From Caulobacterales bacterium (GTDB taxonomy: Bacteria; Pseudomonadota; Alphaproteobacteria; Caulobacterales; Caulobacteraceae), in the NCBI GenBank assembly GCA_947474805.1, contig CANJKM010000005.1, forward strand, positions 1-37,358: a stretch of 37,358 nucleotides of DNA. The letters are read 5' to 3'. The notes beneath the pieces were generated by a model. That model had not been told where the DNA came from, made no database searches, and saw nothing but the letters and a program-made list of their open reading frames with translations. Positions 1 through 9,401 of this stretch are shown one piece after another; the first letter of the stretch is position 1; every line of letters starts with the position of its first letter. A program made the position numbers and the translations under genes.

Positions 1-1
1 C

Positions 2-538
2 CGCCAGCAGGCCAAGGCCATGGGGCTGGAGGTCGCGACCGAGCGGGCCGGATTTGGCGAGGGGTTCGACGGCCAGGTGTTCGACCGGATCGTCTTCTTC
101 GAGGCCTTCCACCACGCGCTCGAGTTCGAAACCCTGCTGGCGCGGCTGCACGACCGGCTGGCGCCCGACGGGATCATCGTCTTCTGCGGCGAGCCGGTGG
201 TCGGCCACCCGGTGCCGGCCGTGCCCTTCCCCTGGGGGCCGAGGCTCGACGCCCTGTCGATCTTCTGCATCCGCCGCTACGGCTGGATGGAGCTGGGCTT
301 CACCCACGACTTCTTCGTCGAGGCCCTGCGCCGCCACGGCTGGCGGGCGCAGGCGCATATGTTCGAGGCGAGCGGCCGCGCCAATATCTATACTGCCCGC
401 CGTGAGAGCGAACTGCCACCGCTCCCACCCGAGCCCGAGCCGCAACCCGCGCCCCCAGTCCCCGCGCCGGAGCGCTACAGCCTGTCCTACAAGCTGCGCT
501 GGAAGCTCGGAAAGCTGCTCGGCCTGCCGATGCGCTAG
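2..538 (+). CDS. SAM-dependent methyltransferase, C-terminal part (5' truncated by window)
   Basis: Open frame runs to the window edge; FDRIVFFEAFHHALEFETLLARLHDRLAPDGIIVFCGEPV resembles the class I methyltransferase post-motif region. Confidence 0.6.
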   Translation, partial: RQQAKAMGLEVATERAGFGEGFDGQVFDRIVFFEAFHHALEFETLLARLHDRLAPDGIIVFCGEPVVGHPVPAVPFPWGPRLDALSIFCIRRYGWMELGFTHDFFVEALRRHGWRAQAHMFEASGRANIYTARRESELPPLPPEPEPQPAPPVPAPERYSLSYKLRWKLGKLLGLPMR

Positions 539-542
539 GGCG

Positions 543-1073
543 CTAGTGCATGTGGCCGGCCATGGGGTCGGCCGCGGCGGGTTTCCTGACGATGGTCAGC
601 TTGGGGGCCGGATGCTCGCCGGCCGGCTTTGCGTCGGAGGGGATTTCCACCCATCGCGCCTCGCCCTTAGCGCAGGTCTGAATGGAGGGCAGGTAGAGGG
701 CGCCCTCGCGCTGGGGCAGCTGGATGCGGACGAAGAACTCCTCGAACATCGCCTCGTCCAGGCGACCGCGCCAGGTGATCGATTTGACCCGCTCGGTCAT
801 GGTCGCGCCGCCCTCGCCCTTGGCGGGCGTCGCCAGGCGTTCGCGCTCGATCGAGATGGTCCAGCCGGCCTTGACCTGCGGCTTAACGTTGGGGGTTTCG
901 GCGGGGAACTCGACCCGCAGGGCGGTGGTGGGCGACCCCGCGCAGCCGTGGCCGACGCGGAAGGCGCCGACATAGTAGCCGCCCGGCGCGCCCTCGGGCT
1001 CGGACAGAACGACATGCGCCGAGGCGGCGCAGGGAAGAAGCAGGGCGAGGGCGGCGAGAGGAAGGCTTTTCAT
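543..1073 (-). CDS. YcnI-like DUF1775 periplasmic copper-binding protein
   Basis: Signal peptide then HVVLSEPEGAPGGYYVGAFRVGHGCAGSPTTALRVEFP, typical of YcnI/DUF1775; His/Met-rich C-terminus MAGHMH. Confidence 0.85.
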   Translation of the reverse strand: MKSLPLAALALLLPCAASAHVVLSEPEGAPGGYYVGAFRVGHGCAGSPTTALRVEFPAETPNVKPQVKAGWTISIERERLATPAKGEGGATMTERVKSITWRGRLDEAMFEEFFVRIQLPQREGALYLPSIQTCAKGEARWVEIPSDAKPAGEHPAPKLTIVRKPAAADPMAGHMH

Positions 1074-1091
1074 CTCGCCACTTTAGCAGAT

Positions 1092-1454
1092 TCAGACGCC
1101 GGCGCCGCCGATCCGATCGCTTAGCTTGGTCAGGCGGGCGTTGATCAGCTCGCGGTCCCAGTCGCGCAGCTCGCCGCCCTTGCGGGCGATCCGCTCGGCC
1201 AGTTGGGCGCGGATCGAGCGCAGCTCGGCCATGGCCGAACGCTTCTGGGCGCTCGACATCGTGGCGCCGCCGATATGGGCCTCGATGCGGTCGGCGAAGG
1301 CCGCGACGTCGTAGAAGTCGCGCTTGGGCGTGCCGGCGTCGGCGGCGTGCGGCGGTTCTGCCCCGCCGTCGTAGCCCACGGCCTGGGCGCCCGCGCTTAG
1401 CGGGGCGCCGGCGATCAGTAGCAGCGCCGCGCCGGCGATTGCGATCTGTTTCAT
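1092..1454 (-). CDS. small secreted hypothetical protein
   Basis: 120 aa ORF with N-terminal signal peptide, same strand and 18 bp upstream of the DUF1775 gene. Confidence 0.6.
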   Translation of the reverse strand: MKQIAIAGAALLLIAGAPLSAGAQAVGYDGGAEPPHAADAGTPKRDFYDVAAFADRIEAHIGGATMSSAQKRSAMAELRSIRAQLAERIARKGGELRDWDRELINARLTKLSDRIGGAGV

Positions 1455-1591
1455 GCTCGAACTCCGTCCAGCGCCTTGTCGCGCCTGACGGTAACGCTTG
1501 AGCGCGCCGGTGGTTCAGGGCTTTATCCGGCGTAAGCGCGCCCGTGAATTTGGACTGTCGCGCGGGGCCTAAGCCGCGTTAGGCTCGGCTC

Positions 1592-2176
1592 ATGAAGACG
1601 CCATCCCCGCTCCTGGCCGGGACCAGCCTGGCCCTCGCCCTCAGCTCTGCCTCAATCGCCGCCACCGCGCCCGCGCCGCCTCCGGCGTCGGGCTCGGTCC
1701 AGCGCCAGAACAACATAAAGGAGGCGCTCGCCACCCCGCTCGACGACGTCAACATCCGGCGGATCGAGATCCCCGAGGTGCTGAAGAAGGCGGTGGCGGC
1801 GCCCTACGATTTGAAGGGATTGACCAGCTGTTCGGCCGTGACCGCCGAGGTTCGCCGCATCGACGCGGCGCTGGGCCCCGATTTCGATATCCCGCCGGTG
1901 GAGGAGGAAAAGAGCAGGGCGCAGCAGGCCAAGTCCGGCGCCGCCACAGTCACCCGCGTCGGGGCGCAGATGCTGATGCCCTTGCGCGGCGTGGTGCGGC
2001 AGATTTCAGGCGCCAACGCCCACCAGCGCGAACTGACCGACGCCATCGAGGCCGGCAGCGCTCGTCGCGGCTTCCTCAAAGGCGTCGGCATGCGGATGAA
2101 TTGCGCCGGTCCCGCCGCGCCCTATGGTTTCAGGCCCGCCCAGCCGGTTCGCGCGCCCGCGCCCCGGCGGCGCTGA
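1592..2176 (+). CDS. secreted hypothetical protein
   Basis: 194 aa ORF with signal-peptide-like N-terminus, directly abutting deoA. Confidence 0.6.
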   Translation: MKTPSPLLAGTSLALALSSASIAATAPAPPPASGSVQRQNNIKEALATPLDDVNIRRIEIPEVLKKAVAAPYDLKGLTSCSAVTAEVRRIDAALGPDFDIPPVEEEKSRAQQAKSGAATVTRVGAQMLMPLRGVVRQISGANAHQRELTDAIEAGSARRGFLKGVGMRMNCAGPAAPYGFRPAQPVRAPAPRRR

Positions 2177-3493
2177 ATGCTCGTCCAGGACATCATCCGC
2201 AAGAAGCGCGACGGCGGGACCCTTTCGGCCGAGGAGATCGGGGTGGTCGTCGATGGCCTCGCCGACGGCGGCCTGCCGGCCGAGCAGGCCGCGGCCCTGG
2301 CCATGGCGGTCTTCTTCCGCGGGATGGAGTTTTCCGAGACCGGGGCCCTGACGCGGGCCATGGCGGCCTCAGGCGATATTCTCAAATGGGATCTGCCGGG
2401 TCCGGTGCTGGACAAGCATTCGACCGGAGGGGTGGGCGACAAGGTCAGCCTGATGCTCGCGCCGATGGTGGCGGCCTGCGGCGGCTATGTGCCGATGATC
2501 TCCGGGCGCGGTCTCGGCCACACCGGCGGCACGCTCGACAAGATGGAGGCCATTCCCGGCTACAACGCGCGGCCCGACGAGGCCCTGCTGCGCCGCGCGA
2601 TCGGGGAGGCGGGCTGCGCCATCATCGGCCAGACCGCGCGGCTGGCGCCCGCGGACGGCCGGCTCTATGCGATCCGCGACGTCACCGCGACGGTCGAGTC
2701 CATTCCCCTGATCACCGCCTCGATCCTGTCGAAGAAGCTGGCCGCGGGGCTGGAGGCGCTGGTGATGGACGTAAAGACCGGCTCGGGCGCCTTCATGGCC
2801 AAGGAGGAGGACGCGGTCGCCCTGGCCAAGAGCCTGATCGGCACGGCCCAGCACGCGGGCCTTCGGGTGCACGCCCTGATCACCGATATGGACCAGCCGC
2901 TCGGCTGGAGCGCGGGCAATGCGGTGGAGACGCTGGAGGCCGCGGGCTATCTGACCGGGGTGACGCGCGAGCCGCGCCTGCACGCGGTCACCCTGGCGCT
3001 GGCCGGGGAGATGCTGGTGATGGGCGGGCTCGCCCCCGACGCCAAGGCGGGCGAGGCGATGGCCGAGGCTGCGCTGGACAGCGGCCGGGCGGCCGAGCGG
3101 TTCGGGCGGATGGTGGCGGCGCTCGGCGGGCCGAGGGACTTCATGGAGCATCCCACGGCCTATCTGGCGCGGGCGCGGTTCGTGCGGCCGGTGCTGCCCG
3201 CCCGGCCCGGGGTGCTGTCGGCGGTCGACTGCCGGGCGGTGGGTCTGGCGGTGGTCGGGCTCGGCGGCGGGCGGCGCAGGCTGGAGGACCAGGTCGATCC
3301 GGCGGTCGGCTTCACCGAGATCGCGGCGATCGGCGACAGCGTGGGGGCCGAGCGTCCCCTGGCCGTGGTGCACGCGGCCACGGCCGAAGCGGCCGACGCC
3401 GCCAGCGCGCAGCTGCGGGCGGCCTGCGCGATTTCCGATGCGGGAAAGGCGGGACCGCCCGTGCGGCGGAGGCTGACGCCGGCGGACGTCTAG
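2177..3493 (+). CDS. deoA: thymidine phosphorylase
   Basis: DIIRKKRDGGTLSAEEI, KHSTGGVGDKVSLMLAPMVAACGGYVPMISGRGLGHTGGTLDKMEAIPGY and VMDVKTGSGAFM motifs. Confidence 0.95.
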   Translation: MLVQDIIRKKRDGGTLSAEEIGVVVDGLADGGLPAEQAAALAMAVFFRGMEFSETGALTRAMAASGDILKWDLPGPVLDKHSTGGVGDKVSLMLAPMVAACGGYVPMISGRGLGHTGGTLDKMEAIPGYNARPDEALLRRAIGEAGCAIIGQTARLAPADGRLYAIRDVTATVESIPLITASILSKKLAAGLEALVMDVKTGSGAFMAKEEDAVALAKSLIGTAQHAGLRVHALITDMDQPLGWSAGNAVETLEAAGYLTGVTREPRLHAVTLALAGEMLVMGGLAPDAKAGEAMAEAALDSGRAAERFGRMVAALGGPRDFMEHPTAYLARARFVRPVLPARPGVLSAVDCRAVGLAVVGLGGGRRRLEDQVDPAVGFTEIAAIGDSVGAERPLAVVHAATAEAADAASAQLRAACAISDAGKAGPPVRRRLTPADV

Positions 3494-3859
3494 CTAGCGC
3501 GGCGGCGGCAGGTTGCGTTCGCCGTGCCAGACGACGTCGTCCTCGTCGTCGTGCGGATCGCGGGTCTCCGGGTCGAAGCCGTGCGCGCGGGCGACGTCGG
3601 CGGTGCGGCGCGCCTCGGCGCCGTGGTCGCCGAACCAGGAGCGGACCTCGTCGCGGGTGCGGCTCCAGAAGCTGCGTTCCTCGGCCATGGCGCCGGGCGT
3701 CGAATGCAGCCGCTCAAAGCCGTAGGCGCTCTTCGCGCGGGTCTCGGGGCCGGATTCACTGGGGCGGAACGGCTTCCAGCCCTCGCCTTGCGTGGGTGGC
3801 GCGCCGTCGCGCTGGGTCTGTTCGTGGTCGCCTGCGCCGTAACGATTGGGTGCCGACAT
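3494..3859 (-). CDS. SWFGD-motif small protein
   Basis: ERSFWSRTRDEVRSWFGDHGAEARRTADVARAHGF resembles SWFGD-type small proteins; convergent with deoA, stop codons abut. Confidence 0.65.
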   Translation of the reverse strand: MSAPNRYGAGDHEQTQRDGAPPTQGEGWKPFRPSESGPETRAKSAYGFERLHSTPGAMAEERSFWSRTRDEVRSWFGDHGAEARRTADVARAHGFDPETRDPHDDEDDVVWHGERNLPPPR

Positions 3860-3928
3860 GAGCGCCTCCTGGGTTAGTCTCTTGCCAAGACAACCACCGG
3901 GACCTCCGCCGGTTCCTCGAAACCGACC

Positions 3929-4753
3929 CTAGTCTTGACGTTGTGATGAGCCCTGGTCGGCCCGCAGCCGGACCTCCAGCTTTTCGGCCCCGCCGCCGTA
4001 GCGGCTGCCGCGCACCGGAGCGGCGTCGAGATAGTCCAGCCCCACCGCCACCCGCAGATGCGCCTCGCCCGGGCAGATCTGGTTGGCGGCGTCGAACCCG
4101 ACCCAGCCGAGGCCGTCGACATGGGCCTCGACCCAGGCGTGGGCGGCGTCCTCCAGCCGGGTCTCCTCGCGCGCCAGGTGGCCGGAGATGTAGCGGGCCG
4201 GAACCCCCATGCGCCGGGCCGAGGCGATGAAGATGTGGCTGAGGTCCTGGCAGACCCCGTGGCCGGCGTTGAAGGCCTGTGCCGCCGTGGTCTCCGACTT
4301 GGTCACGCCGGCCTCGAAGGCCACGGTCTTGCCGATGGCGTCCATCAGGTCGTGCATCCGGGTGAGGGTGTCGGCGCCGGCCTTGGCCGCGACCTCGTCG
4401 GCGAACTGGGCCAGGGCGGCGTCGGGCTGGGTCAGGGCGGTCTGGCGCAGGAAGACGCTGGTCGGGAACCGCTCGACCGTGCCGCGGACGACGCCGTTGC
4501 AGTCGAAGGTCTCCGCCTCGCCATGGACAGTCAGGATCAGGGAGCTGCCCGGGCGGTTGCAGTAGAGGGTGTGGGTGATGTTGCCGAGCGGGTCCTCGGC
4601 GCGCAGCAGCCTCGCGTCAGGCTCGACGTCCACGCGCCAGTGGGCGATGTGCTGACCGTCGTGGCTGCGCGGGGTCAGCTTCAGCCGCTGCAGCACCGAG
4701 CGCGGCGGCTGCTCATAGGTATAGACGGTCGCATAGGCGATGCGGAGGCGCAT
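3929..4753 (-). CDS. transglutaminase-like cysteine protease family protein
   Basis: MRLRIAYATVYTYEQPPRSVLQRLKLTPRSHDGQ N-terminal domain; GHGVCQDLSHIFIASARRMGVPARYISGHL and DAAHAWVEAHVDGLGWVGFDAAN catalytic core. Confidence 0.92.
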   Translation of the reverse strand: MRLRIAYATVYTYEQPPRSVLQRLKLTPRSHDGQHIAHWRVDVEPDARLLRAEDPLGNITHTLYCNRPGSSLILTVHGEAETFDCNGVVRGTVERFPTSVFLRQTALTQPDAALAQFADEVAAKAGADTLTRMHDLMDAIGKTVAFEAGVTKSETTAAQAFNAGHGVCQDLSHIFIASARRMGVPARYISGHLAREETRLEDAAHAWVEAHVDGLGWVGFDAANQICPGEAHLRVAVGLDYLDAAPVRGSRYGGGAEKLEVRLRADQGSSQRQD

Positions 4754-5695
4754 CTAGACCAGATACTGTTCGGCGATCGCCGAGCCCAGGGTCGCGTTGT
4801 CGCGCAGGAAGCCGGTGATGAACTCGTGCATGCCGTTCTGGAACAGGTCCTCGATCCGCGAGGATTCCAGCTTGGACAGGGTGTTGGAGGCCATCCTCTG
4901 GCTCGGGCCGCGCCGGCCGTAGAAGTCGGCCAACTGGTCCAGCCGCTCCATGATCTCGGCGTGGCAGCTGAACAGGGAGCGCGGCATCTGGCGGTTCAGG
5001 ATCAGGAGGTCGGCGACCAGCCACGGCTTGACGCTGGTCCGATAGACCCAGTGGAAGGCCGTGAGGGCCGAGACCACGCGCAGGATGGTGGTCCACTGGA
5101 AATAGTCCAGCGTGCCGCCGACCGGCTCCCGCTCGGGCAGCAGGAGGTGGTATTTCACATCCAGGATGCGGGCGGTGTTGTCGGCCCGTTCGATGGCCAT
5201 GCCGAGCCGCAGGAACCAGTAGCTGTCGTTGCGCAGCATGGTGCGGTAGCTGGCGCCATCGAACAGCAGGCTGATCCGCTTCACCCACTCCAGGAAGCGG
5301 GCCATGGATTCGCGGTCCATGTTGTCGCAATCGTAGCGCTGCAGCTCGTTCCAGGCCTCGTTGATCGCTTCCCACATCTCCAGCGTCAGGGCGGTGCGGA
5401 CGGCGCGGGCGTTGGCGCGCGCGGCGTTCAGGCAGCTCCAGATCGAGGAGGGGTTGTTGCGGCCGAAAACCAGGAAGTCGCAGACGGTGCGTTCGTCGGC
5501 GTGGTCGTGGGTCTGGTAGAAGGCGACCCGGGCGGAGGCCGAGGCCAGGGCGCTCTCCCACTCGCTCTCGTCGCCGCCGTAGCTGGAGGGGAGGGAGCCC
5601 ATGCGAAGGCTGGCGTCGATGATCCTAGCCAGGAAATCGGCCCGCTCGATGTAGCGGGCGCACCAGTACAGGCTGTCGGCGGTGCGGGCGAGCAT
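4754..5695 (-). CDS. alpha-E domain-containing protein
   Basis: MLARTADSLYWCARYIERADFLARIIDASLRM start typical of the alpha-E family; abuts the transglutaminase gene. Confidence 0.9.
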   Translation of the reverse strand: MLARTADSLYWCARYIERADFLARIIDASLRMGSLPSSYGGDESEWESALASASARVAFYQTHDHADERTVCDFLVFGRNNPSSIWSCLNAARANARAVRTALTLEMWEAINEAWNELQRYDCDNMDRESMARFLEWVKRISLLFDGASYRTMLRNDSYWFLRLGMAIERADNTARILDVKYHLLLPEREPVGGTLDYFQWTTILRVVSALTAFHWVYRTSVKPWLVADLLILNRQMPRSLFSCHAEIMERLDQLADFYGRRGPSQRMASNTLSKLESSRIEDLFQNGMHEFITGFLRDNATLGSAIAEQYLV

Positions 5696-7107
5696 CAGTC
5701 TTCCAACACCCAGGTGTCCTTGGTGCCGCCGCCCTGGCTGGAGTTGACCACGAGCGAGCCTTCCTTGATCGCCACGCGGGTCAGACCGCCCGGGGTGATG
5801 CGGATGCCGTCGGCGCCGCAGAGAACGAAGGGGCGAAGGTCGATGTGCCGGGGCGCAACGCCCTCGCCGACGAAGGTGGGCGAGGTGGAGAGGGCCAGGG
5901 TCGGCTGGGCGATGAAGTTGTCGGGCTGGGCCCTCAGCTTGGCGCGGAAGAGATCGAGCTCAGCCTTGGAGGCCTTGGGTCCGACCAGCATTCCGTATCC
6001 CCCCGAACCGTTGACCTCCTTGACCACCAGATCGGCCAGGTTGTCGAGGACGTACTTGAGGCTATCTTCCTCGCGGCAGCGCCAGGTCGGGACGTTCTTC
6101 AGGATCGGCTCGTCGCCGGTGAAGAAGCGGATGATCTCGGGCATGTAGGTGTAGACGGCCTTGTCGTCGGCGACGCCCGTGCCGGGCGCATTGACCAGGG
6201 TGACGTTGCCGGCGGCGTAGGCGCCCATGATGCCGGGCACGCCGACGACCGAATCCGGGCGGAAGGCGAGGGGGTCGAGGAAGTCGTCGTCGATCCGGCG
6301 ATAGACCACATCGACCCGCTGGGGCCCGACGGTGGTGCGCATGAAGACGATGTCGTCCTCGACGAACAGGTCGGAGCCCTCGACCAGTTCGACGCCGAGT
6401 TTGTCGGCCAGGAAGCTGTGCTCGTAATAGGCCGAATTGAACTGGCCGGGCGTGAGCAGGACGATGGTCGGATCGCGCGAGGCGGTGTCGGGCGCCACTG
6501 AGCGCAGGGTGGCGAGCAGGCTGTCGGCGTAGGTCTCGACCGGCGCGACCCGGTGCTGGACGAACAGCTCGGGGAAGAGGCGCATCATCGCCTCCCTGTC
6601 CTCCAGCATGTAGCTGACGCCGGACGGGGTGCGGCAGTTGTCCTCCAGGACGTAGAAGCCGTCCTCGCCGGTGCGGACCAGATCGATCCCCGCCAGATGG
6701 ACATGAATCCCATGCGGCGGCTTCAGGCCGGCCATCAAGAGCTGATAGTTGGGGTGGGCGTTGACCAGGGCGTCGGGGATCACCCCGGCGCGGATGCATT
6801 CCTGCGGTCCGTAGATGTCGGCCAGGAAGGCGTTCAGGGCCGAGACCCGCTGGGCCAGGCCCCGCTCGAGGCCGGTCCATTCGGCGCGGGTCAGGATGCG
6901 CGGGATGATGTCGAAGGGGATCAGGCGCTCGGTCGCGTCCGCCTCGCCGTAAACGTTGAAAGTGATGCCGATGCGGCGGAAGAACAGCTCGGCCTGACGC
7001 CGGCGTGTCTCCATCAGGGCCGGCGGCGAGCGCTCCAACCAGGCTTGTAGGGCTGCATAGGCGGGGCGGACCTCGCCGGCGCCATGCATTTCATCAAACG
7101 CGACCAT
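5695..7107 (-). CDS. circularly permuted type 2 ATP-grasp protein
   Basis: ERSPPALMETRRRQAELFFRRIGITFNVYGE, RIIPFDIIPRILTRAEW-like region, VLEDNCRTPSGVSYMLEDREAMMRLFPELF and GSGGYGMLVGPKAS; start set at the internal ATG (ORF track begins at a TTG at 7116). Confidence 0.92.
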   Translation of the reverse strand: MVAFDEMHGAGEVRPAYAALQAWLERSPPALMETRRRQAELFFRRIGITFNVYGEADATERLIPFDIIPRILTRAEWTGLERGLAQRVSALNAFLADIYGPQECIRAGVIPDALVNAHPNYQLLMAGLKPPHGIHVHLAGIDLVRTGEDGFYVLEDNCRTPSGVSYMLEDREAMMRLFPELFVQHRVAPVETYADSLLATLRSVAPDTASRDPTIVLLTPGQFNSAYYEHSFLADKLGVELVEGSDLFVEDDIVFMRTTVGPQRVDVVYRRIDDDFLDPLAFRPDSVVGVPGIMGAYAAGNVTLVNAPGTGVADDKAVYTYMPEIIRFFTGDEPILKNVPTWRCREEDSLKYVLDNLADLVVKEVNGSGGYGMLVGPKASKAELDLFRAKLRAQPDNFIAQPTLALSTSPTFVGEGVAPRHIDLRPFVLCGADGIRITPGGLTRVAIKEGSLVVNSSQGGGTKDTWVLED

Positions 7108-7361
7108 CGCGTCCAACTAGGCTGCGCGCCGGTCGCGCCGGCTCCCGGACAAAGAGGATATGCCGGGCTTCGAGGCCCGAGTGACGCCATTTTGCACAAT
7201 TTCCCCCATGAGTTGCCTAATTCTCCGGCGCCGACTTCGTTCCGGAAATCATACCTCCGGCGATTTTTTCGGTTATCTTTCGGTGTCTTGAGCCTTTAGT
7301 TTCCCGCCGAGACGGTCAATTCGCGCCAAGCAAAAATCAGTTCCCGTAGAGAAACTTTTCC

Positions 7362-7841
7362 GTGCAGCCGCCAACCTATGAGCCCTGGAGCCCCGAGCGG
7401 GCGGTGGAGATTATTGCGCTTCACGCTGATCGCGAAGGCGCGCTCCTTCCCATTCTGCACGCGCTTCAGCATGCTTTCGGCCATGTGCCGGACGCCGCCG
7501 TCCCCCTGCTGGCGGGCGCCCTGAACCTGTCCCGCGCCGATGTGCACGGGGTGGTCAGTTTCTATCACGACTATCGCCGCGCGCCCGCCTCCGGGAAAGT
7601 GCTTAAGCTTTGCCAAGCCGAGGCCTGCCAGGCCCGCGGCGTCGGCCAGGTGACCAAGGAGGTCGAGGCGGCGCTGGGCTCCAAGATCGGCGGTCCCTCG
7701 GCGGATGGCCGGGTGACGTTCGAGGCCGTCTATTGCCTGGGCCTGTGCGCCTCGGGTCCCGCGGCCATGCTGGACGGGCGCCTGATCGGCCGGATTAGCC
7801 CCGATCGCGTCGCCGAACTTGTGCGTGAGGCGCGGGCATGA
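7362..7841 (+). CDS. fdsG: formate dehydrogenase gamma subunit (NuoE-like 2Fe-2S)
   Basis: NuoE-type Cys pattern LCQAEACQARG...VYCLGLCASGPAAM; GTG start; ATGA overlap with the next gene. Confidence 0.9.
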   Translation: MQPPTYEPWSPERAVEIIALHADREGALLPILHALQHAFGHVPDAAVPLLAGALNLSRADVHGVVSFYHDYRRAPASGKVLKLCQAEACQARGVGQVTKEVEAALGSKIGGPSADGRVTFEAVYCLGLCASGPAAMLDGRLIGRISPDRVAELVREARA

Positions 7842-9391
7842 AGGTTTTCGTTCCCCGCGACGCGGCCGCCATCGCGGTCGGCGCTGACGAGGTGGCCGCC
7901 GCCCTCGTGCGCGAGGCCCAGAAGGCCGGCGTCGAGATCAGGCTGGTCCGCAACGGCTCACGCGGCATGTTCGAGCTGGAGCCCCTGGTCGAGGTCGAGA
8001 CCCCGGAGGGCCGCGTCGGCTACGCCCGGCTCGCGGCGTCCGACATCCCCGCCCTGGTCGCCGCCGGCATGTTGGACGGCAAGCCGCACGAGACCTGCGT
8101 CGGGGTGGTGGAGGACCTGCCCTTCCTGAAGGCCCAGACCCGCCTGACCTTCGCCCGCTGCGGGATCACCGACCCGATCGATCTTGAGGACTACGCCGAG
8201 CACGACGGCTACAAGGGTCTGGCCGCCGCCCTGGCGCTCGGTCCCGCCGGGATCGTCGACGCCGTCACCAAGTCCGGCCTGCGCGGCCGGGGCGGCGCTG
8301 GCTTCCCGACCGGCATCAAGTGGAAGACGGTCGCCGACGCCAAGGCCGACCGCAAGTTCATCGTCTGCAACGCCGACGAGGGCGACAGCGGCACCTTCGC
8401 CGACCGGATGGTCATGGAGGGCGACCCCTTCATGCTGATCGAGGGCATGACCATCGCCGGCATCGCGGTGGGGGCGACCAAGGGCTACATCTACTGCCGC
8501 TCCGAATATCCCCATTCGATCGTCGCGCTGAACAAGGCGATCGCCTCGGCCAAGCGGGCCGGGCTTCTGGGCGACAACATTCTCGACACCCCGTTCAGCT
8601 TCGATCTGGAAGTGCGCGAGGGCGCCGGCGCCTATGTGTGCGGCGAGGAGACGGCGCTGCTCGATTCCATTGAGGGCAAGCGCGGTGTGGTCCGCGCCAA
8701 GCCGCCGCTGCCGGCCCACGTCGGCCTATTCGGCAAGCCGACCGTGATCAACAACGTGCTCTCGCTCGCGGCTATTCCCTTCATCATGGACAAGGGGTCG
8801 CAAGCCTACGCCGACTACGGCATGGGCCGGTCGCGCGGGACCATGCCGATCCAGCTGGCGGGCAATATCAAGAACGGCGGCCTGTTCGAGGTCGCGTTCG
8901 GCGTGACGCTGGGCGAGCTGGTCAACGAGATCGGCGGCGGCACGCTGTCGGGCCGGCCGGTGCGCGCGGTCCAGGTCGGCGGCCCGCTTGGGGCCTATTT
9001 CCCGCCGAGCCTGTTCGACACCCCCTTCGACTACGAGGCCTTCGCGGCCAAGGACGGGTTGATCGGCCACGGCGGGGTGGTGGTGTTCGACGACACGGTC
9101 GACATGCTGGGCATGGCTCGGTTCGCCATGGAGTTCTGCGCCATCGAGAGCTGCGGCAAGTGCACGCCCTGCCGGATCGGCTCGACCCGCGGCGTGGAAA
9201 CAATCGATAAACTGAGGGCCGGAGAAGCGCCGCAATTGCAGCGCGAAATCCTCGCCGACCTCTGCGACACCATGAAGTTCGGATCCCTCTGCGCGCTTGG
9301 CGGCTTCACCCCGTATCCGGTGATGAGCGCCATGACTCATTTCCCGGAAGACTTCGCCGCGGCCGAGCGCACGCTCGCGCCGGCGGAATAG
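7838..9391 (+). CDS. fdsB: formate dehydrogenase beta subunit (NuoF-like, FMN/NADH, 4Fe-4S)
   Basis: GLRGRGGAGFPTGIKWK, CNADEGDSGTFADR, GAGAYVCGEETALLDSIEG, ESCGKCTPCRIGSTRG. Confidence 0.95.
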   Translation: MKVFVPRDAAAIAVGADEVAAALVREAQKAGVEIRLVRNGSRGMFELEPLVEVETPEGRVGYARLAASDIPALVAAGMLDGKPHETCVGVVEDLPFLKAQTRLTFARCGITDPIDLEDYAEHDGYKGLAAALALGPAGIVDAVTKSGLRGRGGAGFPTGIKWKTVADAKADRKFIVCNADEGDSGTFADRMVMEGDPFMLIEGMTIAGIAVGATKGYIYCRSEYPHSIVALNKAIASAKRAGLLGDNILDTPFSFDLEVREGAGAYVCGEETALLDSIEGKRGVVRAKPPLPAHVGLFGKPTVINNVLSLAAIPFIMDKGSQAYADYGMGRSRGTMPIQLAGNIKNGGLFEVAFGVTLGELVNEIGGGTLSGRPVRAVQVGGPLGAYFPPSLFDTPFDYEAFAAKDGLIGHGGVVVFDDTVDMLGMARFAMEFCAIESCGKCTPCRIGSTRGVETIDKLRAGEAPQLQREILADLCDTMKFGSLCALGGFTPYPVMSAMTHFPEDFAAAERTLAPAE

Positions 9392-9401
9392 GACGGACGC
9401 C

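Noticed and set aside
2101-3861. 586 aa plus-strand ORF overlapping deoA
   Set aside because: Arg/Gly/Ala-rich shadow ORF in another frame of deoA; no recognisable domain.
4058-6148. 696 aa plus-strand ORF antisense to the transglutaminase/alpha-E/ATP-grasp genes
   Set aside because: High-GC antisense shadow; the minus-strand genes have clear family motifs.
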